Shown here: one piece after another, positions 1 to 7,924 of the stretch
Layout of the letters: each line of letters opens with the position of its first letter
Numbering within the stretch: the first letter of the stretch is position 1
Assembly (NCBI GenBank): GCA_036504335.1
Contig: DASXVJ010000035.1
Span: 1-64,000 of the forward strand
DNA from: Fen-183 sp036504335
GTDB taxonomy: Bacteria; Acidobacteriota; Thermoanaerobaculia; UBA5066
Reading direction: 5' to 3'
DNA length: 64,000 nucleotides
Translations under genes and position numbers: made by a program
The notes under the pieces: generated by a model
What the model was told of the DNA's origin: nothing
What the model saw: the letters and a program-made list of their open reading frames with translations, nothing else
The model's database searches: none

Positions 1-3000
1 GAGCTGCTGGTAACCCGCATCCGGGGTCGTCCCCGTGTTCGTGCAGGTCGCGGTCCACGCCGTGTAGTCGAGGACGCAGTTGCCCGCCGCCGTCGGCCGG
101 TTGACGACCGGGTACGCCGTGAACTTCTGCGTGGCCGTGCCCGGGCCGACGCTGTACTGCGTCGCCGTGAGCGTGATGATGAAGTCCTGGGAAGGAGGCG
201 TCGGAGCGTAGACGTGCGAGGCGGTCACGCCGGAGCCGTTCGGAGACCCGTCGCCCCAGCTCCAGCTGTAGGCGTTGCAGTTCGCGGCGCTGCCGCTGCA
301 CTTCGTCGCGGACGCGTCGACGTTGACCGTCGAACCGTTCGCGCCGTAGGCCACGGTGAAGGAAACGAAGGGCTTGTCGTTGTGGATGCCCTTGGCGTAG
401 CCGGCGAGAGCGGCCTTGGAGAGGTACGCCGCCCCGTTTTTCGTGGCGTTCTGGACGACCGCGGCGTTCGTGACGCTCTTGGTCGCCGCGCCGGCAAGCG
501 TGATCTGCGTGGCCGAGTCGATCGACTTGATGTACGTGTCGAGGTCGTTGTTCTTGCCGACCAGGGCGACCTCGTCGTAGTAGTACGAGCCGGCGCCGGT
601 GATCCGGAGCTTCTCGTTCACCGTGAAGCCCGTCGTGCTCGCGACGGTCACGGTGCTGATGCTGCACGCGCCGTTAGCAAAGACTCCGCCAGCGGCCGTG
701 CACGTGGGCGCCGTCGTGAAAATGTTCGTCGTGCCGGTCGTCGCCTTCGGCGTCGAGCCGCCGCCGTGGCACTGGCCGCACGCGGCGTCGAGGTCGTTCC
801 ACACGGCGTTTGTGAACGTGCCGTCAGGCGCCGTGTTCGGAGGCAGGGCGCCATAGATCGCGTTCGTCGCCGCCGTGCTGCCCGTGAGCGGGAACGTGGA
901 GTAGCTCTGGTCGACGTTGATCCGGAAGAGGTGCGCGCCGCCGGGCATGTGGCAGCTCACGCAGGCCTCGAACGGCTCGGTCGCCATCTTCTCGAACGGC
1001 GTGCCGATGCCCTTGGGGTGCTGGATGAGGTTGAGGTTCTTCGTGTGGCACTCGGTGCACTCTTCGCGGAAGGGCCTTTCGCCCGCGACCACGCTCGTGT
1101 GGACCTCGTGACAGCCCGTGCAGCCGTTGCCCGTGTTGGCGGCTTCGCCGTCGTTCATGAAGAAGCTCTGGTACTCGCCCGCGGGAGAGCCGAAGAGGAA
1201 CTTGCCCGTGGCGACCTTGTTGAAGCCGCCCGTGAACTTGCCGTGCGGGCTGTTCAGGAACTGGTTGCTGTGCGGGTGGCTCGGGAACGTGACCGTGCCG
1301 TGCCACGCGCCGACGTACAGCGGCACGCCGGAACCCGTGTCATTCCATGTACCGCCTGCGGCGACGCACGAACCCTGGTCGAAGCCCGGGTCGCCGATCG
1401 CGTAGGTCTTGCCGCCGTAGAGCGTCGAGGTGTACGCCTTGTCGCAGGTGCCGTTCGTGACCGGGAAGCCCTTGTTCTCCTGCCGGTGGCAGTTCATGCA
1501 GAGCGACGTGATGGTCTGGCCGCGCTGCTTGTACGAGCCGGTCCACTTTCCGCCGGCGTCGACGCAGCTGATGATGTCCGACGCCGCCTGCCACTGGCAG
1601 GTCACGCCGCCCGGACAGTTGGCCACAGGAGCCGCCGTGCAGGCCGCCGAGGTCGTGTAGGGCCCACCAGCGATGTTGTTGCAGAGGCCGGCGACGCTGC
1701 AGGACGAGGCCGGGAGATTCCACGTGGCCGGAGACACGCAGGTCGCCGCCGTCGCGAAGTTGTTGTCGCTGCAGGGCGTGATCCACGTTCCGAGCGCAAC
1801 GCCCGGGGCGGACGGGCCGAGGCCGAGGCTGGTCTCACACGCCGTCTTGGTGGCAGCCGCGCTCTGGCCGTTGCCGCCGACGACCCTTGGATCCGTGCAG
1901 TAGCCGTAGTACCAGGTGCCGCCCGCCGTGGCGCAGACCGAGGCGCTGCTGCAGCGGCCGTTGGCGCAGGCGCTGTTGAGGGCCGAACAGGCTGCCGGGA
2001 AGTCGGCGGCCGTCAGGTTGCTGTGGTGCGTCGACATGTTGGCGGGAGCCGAGAACGGAAGCGTGTAGGGGCCGCTTGCCGGCACCGAGACCGCCGAGCT
2101 GTGGCAGCGGGTGCACGTGATGCCCCACTGGTCCCACGAGGCCATGACGTTTGCATCGCCCGCAACGCCGCCGCCGAGCTTCACCTGGCCGAGGGTGCCG
2201 GTCCCGTTCCACGTGATGCCGGGGAACGTGAACTCGGGCTCCTTCGTCGCAGTTGGCGTCGTGCCCGCGTCGCTCGTCCAGCCGGTCGTGTGGCACCGGC
2301 CGCAGGAGTACGACAGGTTGGCGACCACAGCGTCGGCGTAGATCGCGCGCGGGAGGGCGGCGAGCCAGTCGCCGTAGATCCACTTGAGCGCGTAGCTCGC
2401 GGCCCCGACGGCGATCTTGCCCTGCGCCCAGTCGAACACGCGGCCCGTGTCGTCCGAGTGATAGATGTCCGGATCCCACGTGCCGCCGGCGGCGACGCAG
2501 GCCGCTTCGTCCTTCTCGGCGGGATGCCCCGTGCAGGAGAAGGGCGGGCCGCCCCACGGGAAGCCGGAGCCGGCCTTCACGGGACGCGACATGTTCTTGT
2601 GGCCCATGAAGAGCGTGTCCTCGGTGTCGCGGACGCGCGGGCCGTTGTACTGCGTGACCTTGTTGTGGCAGCGCAGGCACTGGTCGCCGGCGCTCGCGGC
2701 CGCACCGCGCGCGCCGGTGAGGAGGCCCGTGCCGTAGGCGTTCGCGCCGTAGGAGGAGTCATCCGAGTTCGGCATGACCCAAACGCCGATGCAGGTACCG
2801 GCCGTCACCCACGTTCCGTTGTGCTTCATGCACGTCACGGAGTTGCGATCGTCGCCCTTCATGACGATCGCGCAGGTGCTCGTGCCCGCGTTCCAGAGCC
2901 GATCGGGAGCGGCCTGACAGGCAACTTGCGTCGTGTTGACGATGTCGTTGCAGACACCGCTCGTCGTCCACGCCGTGGAGCCGGACGGAGTGTAGGCGGC

Positions 3001-3252
3001 GCAGGCGACGCTGTCCGCGGCTGCAAGCCGCAGCGCGATGCAGTCCGGCCGCGTGGTCTTCGTAACGTCGGCCGGGCAGGCTCCCTGCGTCGGCAGGTTC
3101 CACCCGCCGCGGTTGTTCTGCACGGCGCCGTCGCCGAGATACCGAATCGTTTGCGCCCAGGCGCTTCCCGCCCCGAGCAGCAGCATCACCGCGAGGGTGA
3201 GTACCGCTTTCGGAACGGCCCGCGCCAGGCGGGTTTTTGCCGTTTCACTCAT
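1..3252 (-). CDS. Secreted octaheme c-type cytochrome with PKD domain (3' end outside window)
   Basis: The frame is open from ATG at 3252 to the left edge, 1084 codons without a stop, so the C terminus is missing. A Sec signal peptide (about residues 1-34, ending GSAWA) sends it across the membrane. Eight CXXCH heme c motifs have their first Cys at residues 192, 317, 380, 585, 711, 732, 764 and 825. A PKD-like domain follows around residues 960-1040 (WGDGSPNGSG). Short modules of the form C-x-x-x-G-G-x-W recur between hemes. An AGGAG ribosome site lies just upstream of the start. Multiheme proteins of this type move electrons in the periplasm or at the cell surface; the electron partner is not evident. 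The kinase/regulator operon immediately upstream and the sigma54 promoter suggest regulated expression. Confidence 0.9.
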   Translation of the reverse strand, partial: MSETAKTRLARAVPKAVLTLAVMLLLGAGSAWAQTIRYLGDGAVQNNRGGWNLPTQGACPADVTKTTRPDCIALRLAAADSVACAAYTPSGSTAWTTSGVCNDIVNTTQVACQAAPDRLWNAGTSTCAIVMKGDDRNSVTCMKHNGTWVTAGTCIGVWVMPNSDDSSYGANAYGTGLLTGARGAAASAGDQCLRCHNKVTQYNGPRVRDTEDTLFMGHKNMSRPVKAGSGFPWGGPPFSCTGHPAEKDEAACVAAGGTWDPDIYHSDDTGRVFDWAQGKIAVGAASYALKWIYGDWLAALPRAIYADAVVANLSYSCGRCHTTGWTSDAGTTPTATKEPEFTFPGITWNGTGTLGQVKLGGGVAGDANVMASWDQWGITCTRCHSSAVSVPASGPYTLPFSAPANMSTHHSNLTAADFPAACSALNSACANGRCSSASVCATAGGTWYYGYCTDPRVVGGNGQSAAATKTACETSLGLGPSAPGVALGTWITPCSDNNFATAATCVSPATWNLPASSCSVAGLCNNIAGGPYTTSAACTAAPVANCPGGVTCQWQAASDIISCVDAGGKWTGSYKQRGQTITSLCMNCHRQENKGFPVTNGTCDKAYTSTLYGGKTYAIGDPGFDQGSCVAAGGTWNDTGSGVPLYVGAWHGTVTFPSHPHSNQFLNSPHGKFTGGFNKVATGKFLFGSPAGEYQSFFMNDGEAANTGNGCTGCHEVHTSVVAGERPFREECTECHTKNLNLIQHPKGIGTPFEKMATEPFEACVSCHMPGGAHLFRINVDQSYSTFPLTGSTAATNAIYGALPPNTAPDGTFTNAVWNDLDAACGQCHGGGSTPKATTGTTNIFTTAPTCTAAGGVFANGACSISTVTVASTTGFTVNEKLRITGAGSYYYDEVALVGKNNDLDTYIKSIDSATQITLAGAATKSVTNAAVVQNATKNGAAYLSKAALAGYAKGIHNDKPFVSFTVAYGANGSTVNVDASATKCSGSAANCNAYSWSWGDGSPNGSGVTASHVYAPTPPSQDFIITLTATQYSVGPGTATQKFTAYPVVNRPTAAGNCVLDYTAWTATCTNTGTTPDAGYQQL

Positions 3253-3304
3253 GTTTCGTTCTCCTCTCAGAAGCGTGGCCATGAAAACTCCGTCTCCGTC
3301 TTGA

Positions 3305-3318
3305 GCAACGCCGGTGCC
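3305..3318 (-). promoter_or_regulatory. Sigma54 (-24/-12) promoter of the cytochrome gene
   Basis: On the minus strand the sequence reads GGCAC-CGGCG-TTGC. This matches the RpoN consensus with GG and GC exactly ten bases apart. The -12 GC falls at 3306-3305, which puts the transcription start near 3293 and leaves a leader of about 40 bases before the ATG at 3252. The NtrC-type regulator encoded just upstream (4006-5376) is the obvious activator. Confidence 0.8.
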
Positions 3319-3384
3319 CGTGTTCAGCTTCTTGTGAACGCGTCGCACCCCGGGCGGTGCCGCGCTCGCATCGCGGGCCGCGCT

Positions 3385-3412
3385 GCTTCACGGCAAGTTC
3401 ATGTTTTGAAGC
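3385..3412. promoter_or_regulatory. Inverted repeat GCTTCA-N16-TGAAGC upstream of the sigma54 promoter
   Basis: Six-base arms GCTTCA (3385-3390) and TGAAGC (3407-3412) flank a 16-base AT-richer spacer about 70-95 bases upstream of the -24 element. It could be a second activator site. Arms this short could also occur by chance. Confidence 0.25.
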
Positions 3413-3488
3413 GACTTACGCGGAAGGCGCTGCGGCGCAGTCCGGCGTGACGGCCACCGCATCCTTCAGATGCATCAGGCGCGTTTTG

Positions 3489-3502
3489 TTCGAGTTCTCG
3501 AA
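3489..3502. promoter_or_regulatory. Perfect palindrome, candidate enhancer (UAS) for the NtrC-type regulator
   Basis: TTCGAG-TT-CTCGAA is a perfect 6+6 dyad about 170-185 bases upstream of the -24 element. Sigma54 activators bind such dyads at about this distance. It is the best of several candidates here. The role is inferred from position and symmetry only. Confidence 0.4.
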
Positions 3503-3573
3503 AGGTTACTGTTTCGCTCGCGAATCGCGCCCACCGTCTCGACCGGGGCATCTCACCCGTCAGCCGGGGGATA

Positions 3574-3966
3574 TCACCCGACGCGGTGGTGCTCGCCGGA
3601 GGCGGAGCGCAGCTTCGCGAGCGCGGCCTCGATCTCCGGCTTCGACGCGGGCTGGTAGAGGAAGTCCGCGTAGCCCTCGACGGGCTCGAGGCCCGCGTCG
3701 GCCGCGTTCGAAAACTCGGCCGACGCGTAGAGCACGGGCACGGAAGGCGTGCGCGACGCGCACAGGCGCTGGAATTCGCGCCACGGCAGGTGCGCCGCGT
3801 TGAGGCTCACGACGACGGCGTCGGGCGGGTCGCGCTCGATCCGGCGGCACGCGTCCCCGAACCAGTTGAACGGAAGGACCTCCGTTCCCGGCGGGGACAA
3901 GTGCCCAACCACCCAAGCCATCACTTGGCCATCTTCGAGGACCAGTACGCGCACGGCGGTCCCCAC
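3574..3966 (-). CDS. Receiver-like protein lacking the phospho-acceptor Asp
   Basis: This 130-residue protein begins at GTG 3966, and the core starts RVLVLEDGQ. It has the length and the alternating beta/alpha layout of a CheY-like receiver. The strand that should carry the phosphorylated Asp reads AVVVSLNAAHLPW, so Ser stands where Asp is expected, and the acidic pair near the N terminus is reduced. It is therefore probably a pseudo-receiver acting without phosphorylation, for example as an adaptor or phosphate-independent switch. It follows the NtrC-type gene by 39 bases on the same strand and is probably in the same operon. It could instead be a decayed receiver. Confidence 0.6.
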   Translation of the reverse strand: MGTAVRVLVLEDGQVMAWVVGHLSPPGTEVLPFNWFGDACRRIERDPPDAVVVSLNAAHLPWREFQRLCASRTPSVPVLYASAEFSNAADAGLEPVEGYADFLYQPASKPEIEAALAKLRSASGEHHRVG

Positions 3967-4005
3967 ATCGCAAGATGGGTGCCGCTCGCGGCGCGTGCAA
4001 GGTCT

Positions 4006-5376
4006 TCAGCTGTCGGCGTTCGCCTTGAAACCGAATTTCTTGAGGCGATACCGGAGCTGGTCGCGCGTGACGCCGAGCATCTCGGCCGAGCGCGTCACGT
4101 TTTCGGAGGTCGCGCGGAGGGCGCGCGAGATCATCTCGCGCTCGACGTCCTCCAGCGGCACGACACCGCCCGGGAGGCCCGATCCGCCGGCGTCCGCGGT
4201 TCCGGCCTCGGGAGAGCAGTCGAGCATGAGGGACCTCGGGGCGATCCGGGGGCCGCGCTCGACGACGAGGGCGCGCTCGATGACGTTGCGCAGCTCGCGG
4301 ACGTTCCCGGGCCACGCGTACCCGAGCATGAGGTGCTCGGCCTCGCGCTCGAACCCCTCGACGCCGCTCCCCGTCTTGGCCTGCAGCGACGCGAGGAAGT
4401 GGCGGGCCAGCGGCAGGACGTCCTCCGGCCGCTCGCGGAGCGGCGGTGCGGTGATCGGGAAGACGCTCAGGCGGTAGAAGAGGTCGCTCCGGAATTCCTT
4501 GTCCCGCACCATGGCGTTCAGGTCGCGGTTCGTGAGGCCGACGACGCGCACGTCCACGCGGATCTCGCGCGTCCCGCCCACGCGGCGGAACCGGCGCTCC
4601 TCGAGGAAGTGCAGGAGCTTGGCCTGCACGTCGAGGCGCAACTCGCCGATCTCGTCGAGGACGACCGTGCCGCCCTCGGCCAGCTCGAAGACGCCCCGCT
4701 TCAGGGACTTGGCGTCCGTGAACGCCCCCCTCTCGTGGCCGAAGAGCTCGCTCTCGAGAAGCGTCTCAGGGATCGTGGCGCAGGAGACCTCGAGGATGGG
4801 CCGGGCCCGGCGCGGCGAGAGCGTGTGCACCTGCCGCGCGAGCATGTTTTTGCCCGATCCGCTCTCGCCCTGCACGAGGATGCTCCGGATCTCCGAGAGC
4901 GCGACCTGCTCGACGACGTCGCGGACGCGCCGGAACGCGGGCGAGTCGCCGACGAGCTCCCGTGCGAGCCAGGACTCGCGCGACTGCTTCGCCGCCTGCG
5001 CCTCGAGCTGGTCGCCGCGCACGGCGATCGAGCGGTCGACGAGCGCGACGAGGTCGGCCTGGTCGACGGGTTTCGAGAGGAAGTCGAGCGCGCCGAGCTT
5101 CATCGCGCGCACGGCCTCCTCGACGTGGCCGAGCGCGGTCATGACGATCACGACGCTCTCGGAGAGCCGCTCGCGGTTCGCCTGGTAGAAGTCGAGCCCG
5201 TGGCCGTCCGGCAGGCCGAGGTCGAGGAGGACGACGTCGGGCTGGCAGGTCCCGAGGTGCGAGGTGGCCTCCGCGAGGTTCGGCACCGCGTGGACGGCGT
5301 GGCCAGCCTTCTCGAGCTGCTTTTCGAGCGCCCAGCGCAGGAGCTTTTCGTCTTCGACGAGGAGGACGAGCGCCAC
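4006..5376 (-). CDS. NtrC-family sigma54-dependent response regulator
   Basis: This 456-residue protein has three classical domains. The receiver (1-120) has acidic residues in VEDE, phospho-acceptor Asp52 in LLDLGLPDG, and a conserved Lys in SKP. The AAA+ domain (about 140-370) has Walker A GESGSGKN at 170-177, a sigma54-contact loop GAFTDA at 217-222 (a variant of GAFTGA) and Walker B VVLDEIGE. A Fis-type helix-turn-helix ends the protein (about 420-450, RSAEMLGVTRDQLRYRLKK). The GTG start at 5376 is one base past the kinase stop, so kinase and regulator form a cotranscribed pair. It should activate sigma54 promoters when phosphorylated; the best target in view is 3305-3318, before the cytochrome. 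Confidence 0.95.
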   Translation of the reverse strand: MALVLLVEDEKLLRWALEKQLEKAGHAVHAVPNLAEATSHLGTCQPDVVLLDLGLPDGHGLDFYQANRERLSESVVIVMTALGHVEEAVRAMKLGALDFLSKPVDQADLVALVDRSIAVRGDQLEAQAAKQSRESWLARELVGDSPAFRRVRDVVEQVALSEIRSILVQGESGSGKNMLARQVHTLSPRRARPILEVSCATIPETLLESELFGHERGAFTDAKSLKRGVFELAEGGTVVLDEIGELRLDVQAKLLHFLEERRFRRVGGTREIRVDVRVVGLTNRDLNAMVRDKEFRSDLFYRLSVFPITAPPLRERPEDVLPLARHFLASLQAKTGSGVEGFEREAEHLMLGYAWPGNVRELRNVIERALVVERGPRIAPRSLMLDCSPEAGTADAGGSGLPGGVVPLEDVEREMISRALRATSENVTRSAEMLGVTRDQLRYRLKKFGFKANADS

Positions 5377-5377
5377 G

Positions 5378-6874
5378 TCAGGCTCCGTCCCCGGCCGCGT
5401 CCGCGGCAGTCGTGCCGGGCAGGAACACGAAGAACGTGGTCCCGCGGCCCGGTTCCGAGTCCACCTCGATGCGGCCGCCGTGCTGCTCGACGACGGCCTT
5501 CGAAATGGCGAGGCCGAGGCCCGTGCCCGTGAACTTCGTCGTGAAGAACGGCTCGAAGAGGCGGCCCAGGTCCTCGCGCGAGATGCCGGGGCCGTCGTCC
5601 TCGACGGCGAGGATCGCGCCGAGGCCGTCCGGCATGGCGCTGGCCCGCAGCTTCACGCGGCCGCCGCCCTCCGCCATCGCCTCGCCGGCGTTCTGAACGA
5701 GGTTGAGGAGCACCTGCCGGATCTTAGCCGCGTCGAGCGGGATCTCGGGGACGTCGCCCGCGATCTCGGCCGCCAGCTCGACGCTCCGGCGGCGGAGCGA
5801 CGGGCCGAGCAGCTCGACGGTCTCGGTGACGAGCTTCGCGAGGTCCGTCCTCGCGAGGCGCACCGGCGCCGCCCGGCCCGACTCGAGCAGGCGGTGCAGG
5901 ATGCCGTTGACGCGCCTGAGCTCGGCGAGCATGTCGTCGTAGAGGACGGCCGTGTTTTCGTCCTTGTTCTCGTCCTTCAGCACCTCGAGGGCGCCCTGGA
6001 TGCCCGCGAGCGGGTTCTTGATCTCGTGCGCGAGGCCGGCCGCGAGCTGGCCGAGCGACGCGAGCTGGCCGACGTGGGCGAGGCGCGACGCGACCTGGGC
6101 CTCGCGCTCGCGCTGGCGCAGGAGGAAATCGCGGAGCCTCTTGTAGAGCTCGGCGGCGGCCGGGTCGAGCGGGGGCCCATGGGCCGCGCCGGAGCCGCCC
6201 CGCCCCGCGGCCGCGGCCGCGAGGTCGGCCTCGAGGCCCCGCAGCGAGCGCCGCACCGTGCGCTGGACGCCGAACGCGACGACGCCGACGACGAGAATCC
6301 AGAGCCCGAGGAGCAGTCCCACCTGGGGTTTGAGCCGGTTGCGGATCTCGGCGAGGTCCTCCGTCGAGTCGATCCTCATCGTCGCCGCGCCCAGCGTCAT
6401 GCCCGCCTTGTGGCACGGCACGCAGCCGAGGCCGGCGTTGAGCCGCATCGCGCCGCGCACCCACTGCCGGCCGTTCTGCTCCTCGACCCACGTGTCGCTG
6501 TCGTGGCCGGCCTTCATGAGGACGCGCCCGACGCGATCGACCTCGTCGCGGTCCGGGTGCGTGTCGTGCGGCCCGATCAGCGCGCCGGAAGGACCGTAGA
6601 GGCGCAGGCCGATGGGCCGGTGCGCGGCGAGGAGGTGGCTGAAGAGGTGCGGGCTCCGGCCCGCGAACGCCGGCGGCATCATGTAGGGCATCTCGCGCAC
6701 GGCCTGGACGAGCTGTTGCTGCGCCGCCGCGGCGCCCGCCAGCGAGTACGTGAACTCGAGAAGGCGGTACGTGCCGAAGTAGAGCGCCGCGAACGCCGCG
6801 AGGTGGATCGGCAGGACGATGCCCCAGAAGCGCAGGCGGGCGGGGTCGAGGCGCAGGGGCAGCCGGGCGGACAC
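5378..6874 (-). CDS. Sensor histidine kinase with periplasmic c-type heme motif
   Basis: The 498-residue protein starts at GTG 6874, two bases after the stop of the DsbA-like gene. TM1 spans about residues 15-38 and TM2 about 185-204. The periplasmic loop between them contains CVPCH at residues 151-155, as in the heme-c-binding Tll0287-like/DUF3365 sensors. A linker rich in charged residues leads to a dimerization H-box LAHEIKNPLAG (His283), then N (NLVQNAGEA), G1 (DDGPGI), F (FEPFFTTK) and G2 (GTGLGL) boxes of the ATPase domain. It should sense redox state or a heme ligand outside the membrane and phosphorylate the adjacent NtrC-type regulator. Heme attachment is inferred from the motif and its location. 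Confidence 0.92.
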   Translation of the reverse strand: MSARLPLRLDPARLRFWGIVLPIHLAAFAALYFGTYRLLEFTYSLAGAAAAQQQLVQAVREMPYMMPPAFAGRSPHLFSHLLAAHRPIGLRLYGPSGALIGPHDTHPDRDEVDRVGRVLMKAGHDSDTWVEEQNGRQWVRGAMRLNAGLGCVPCHKAGMTLGAATMRIDSTEDLAEIRNRLKPQVGLLLGLWILVVGVVAFGVQRTVRRSLRGLEADLAAAAAGRGGSGAAHGPPLDPAAAELYKRLRDFLLRQREREAQVASRLAHVGQLASLGQLAAGLAHEIKNPLAGIQGALEVLKDENKDENTAVLYDDMLAELRRVNGILHRLLESGRAAPVRLARTDLAKLVTETVELLGPSLRRRSVELAAEIAGDVPEIPLDAAKIRQVLLNLVQNAGEAMAEGGGRVKLRASAMPDGLGAILAVEDDGPGISREDLGRLFEPFFTTKFTGTGLGLAISKAVVEQHGGRIEVDSEPGRGTTFFVFLPGTTAADAAGDGA

Positions 6875-6876
6875 GT

Positions 6877-7917
6877 TCAGCGCTTGGTTGCGAGCGTGTG
6901 GTCGATGACTTCCTGGAACGTCTCGAACGACCTGCCGCCGACGTAGGGACGGCCGTCGACGAAGAACGTCGGCGTGCCGTTGAGGCCCAGGGCCTCGCCG
7001 GCCTTGCGGTCCGCGTCCACCTTGCCCGCCATCCGGCCGGAGTCGAGGCATGCGTCGAACTTCGCGGCGTCGAGGCCGAGCTTTCGGGCGTGGGCCTTCA
7101 GGTCGTCGACCTTGAGCGCCTGCTGGTTCGCGAAGAGGACGTCGTGCATGTCCCAGTAGCGCTGCTGCTCGCCGGCGCAGTGGGCGGCCTCGGCGGCCTT
7201 CGGCGCGTGGGGATGGATGGAGAGCGGGAGGTCCCGGTAGACGAGGCGCACCTTGCCCGGGTACGCCTCGAGGATGCGCTTCACCGTGGCCTCGGCGCCG
7301 GCGCAGTACGAGCACTCGTAGTCGGAGAACTCGACGATCGTGACCGGGGCGTCCGGGCTCCCCTTCGACGGGCCCTCGGCCTTGACGTCCACGCGGTTCG
7401 GGAGATACGGCGGGAGCAGGATCTCCACCTTCGATTCGGCCTTCAGCCGGGCGATGAAGGCCTGGCGGACCTGCTGCGTCTGCTGGCCCTTGAGGTACTG
7501 GGCGATCTCGGCTCTCACGTCGGGAAACGGCGGCAGCTGCCGGCCGCTGGCCTTCGTCTGGTCGTAGACGGACTTCAGCTGCGCTTCGTCCGGCTCGGGC
7601 ACCTTGCTCGTGACCTCGCGGGCGAGGAGGGGGTCCACCGTGAGGCCTTCCTTCTTCGCCCTTGCGTCGAGGAGGCGCTGCTCGACGAGCGCGTCGAGGG
7701 CCCGCCGCTTGATTCCCCAAACGTCTTCCGCGAATTTCGCCTCCGCGGCCGAGAGCGGGCCCTTCGCCTCGGCCGTTAGGTCGCCGTCGGTGACGACCTG
7801 CCCCGCGACACGGGCGACGGGCGCTTTCGGGTCCGTCGCCTGAGGGTTGGCGCGCGACGACTTCGCACAGCCGGCGAGGAGGACGAGGGACAGGGAGATT
7901 CCAGCCGCGAGCTTCAT
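6877..7917 (-). CDS. Lipoprotein with SurA-like N-terminal region and DsbA-like thioredoxin domain
   Basis: From ATG 7917 it gives 346 residues with a lipoprotein signal, MKLAAGISLSLVLLAGC (lipobox LLAGC). An upstream ATG at 7932 would add five residues and spoil the signal's short n-region. The first half (about 35-160) resembles the SurA/PpiC chaperone N-terminal region (ARVAGQVVTDGDL, helical). The second half is a Thioredoxin_4/DsbA domain with active-site CSYC in SDYECSYCAG and a cis-Pro segment NGTPTFFVDGRP. It probably acts as an envelope thiol oxidoreductase. Its place in a cytochrome operon suggests a role in handling heme-binding cysteines of the CXXCH proteins; that link is inferred. 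Confidence 0.85.
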   Translation of the reverse strand: MKLAAGISLSLVLLAGCAKSSRANPQATDPKAPVARVAGQVVTDGDLTAEAKGPLSAAEAKFAEDVWGIKRRALDALVEQRLLDARAKKEGLTVDPLLAREVTSKVPEPDEAQLKSVYDQTKASGRQLPPFPDVRAEIAQYLKGQQTQQVRQAFIARLKAESKVEILLPPYLPNRVDVKAEGPSKGSPDAPVTIVEFSDYECSYCAGAEATVKRILEAYPGKVRLVYRDLPLSIHPHAPKAAEAAHCAGEQQRYWDMHDVLFANQQALKVDDLKAHARKLGLDAAKFDACLDSGRMAGKVDADRKAGEALGLNGTPTFFVDGRPYVGGRSFETFQEVIDHTLATKR

Positions 7918-7924
7918 GCGTCGG

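Larger units (their letters stand above)
3253..3573. other. Regulatory intergenic region upstream of the cytochrome
   Basis: This 321-base stretch separates the pseudo-receiver gene from the cytochrome gene. I see no coding sequence that fits family or start criteria. It holds a sigma54-type promoter close to the cytochrome start and, further upstream, dyad-symmetric sequences that could be enhancer sites. It is less GC-rich than the flanking genes around 3395-3415 and 3481-3515. Confidence 0.7.

Noticed and set aside
214..3450. A 1078-codon plus-strand frame opposite the cytochrome gene
   Set aside because: The minus strand shows a signal peptide, eight heme motifs, a ribosome site and a promoter. 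The plus frame is a GC-rich antisense shadow full of Arg, Val and Ala.
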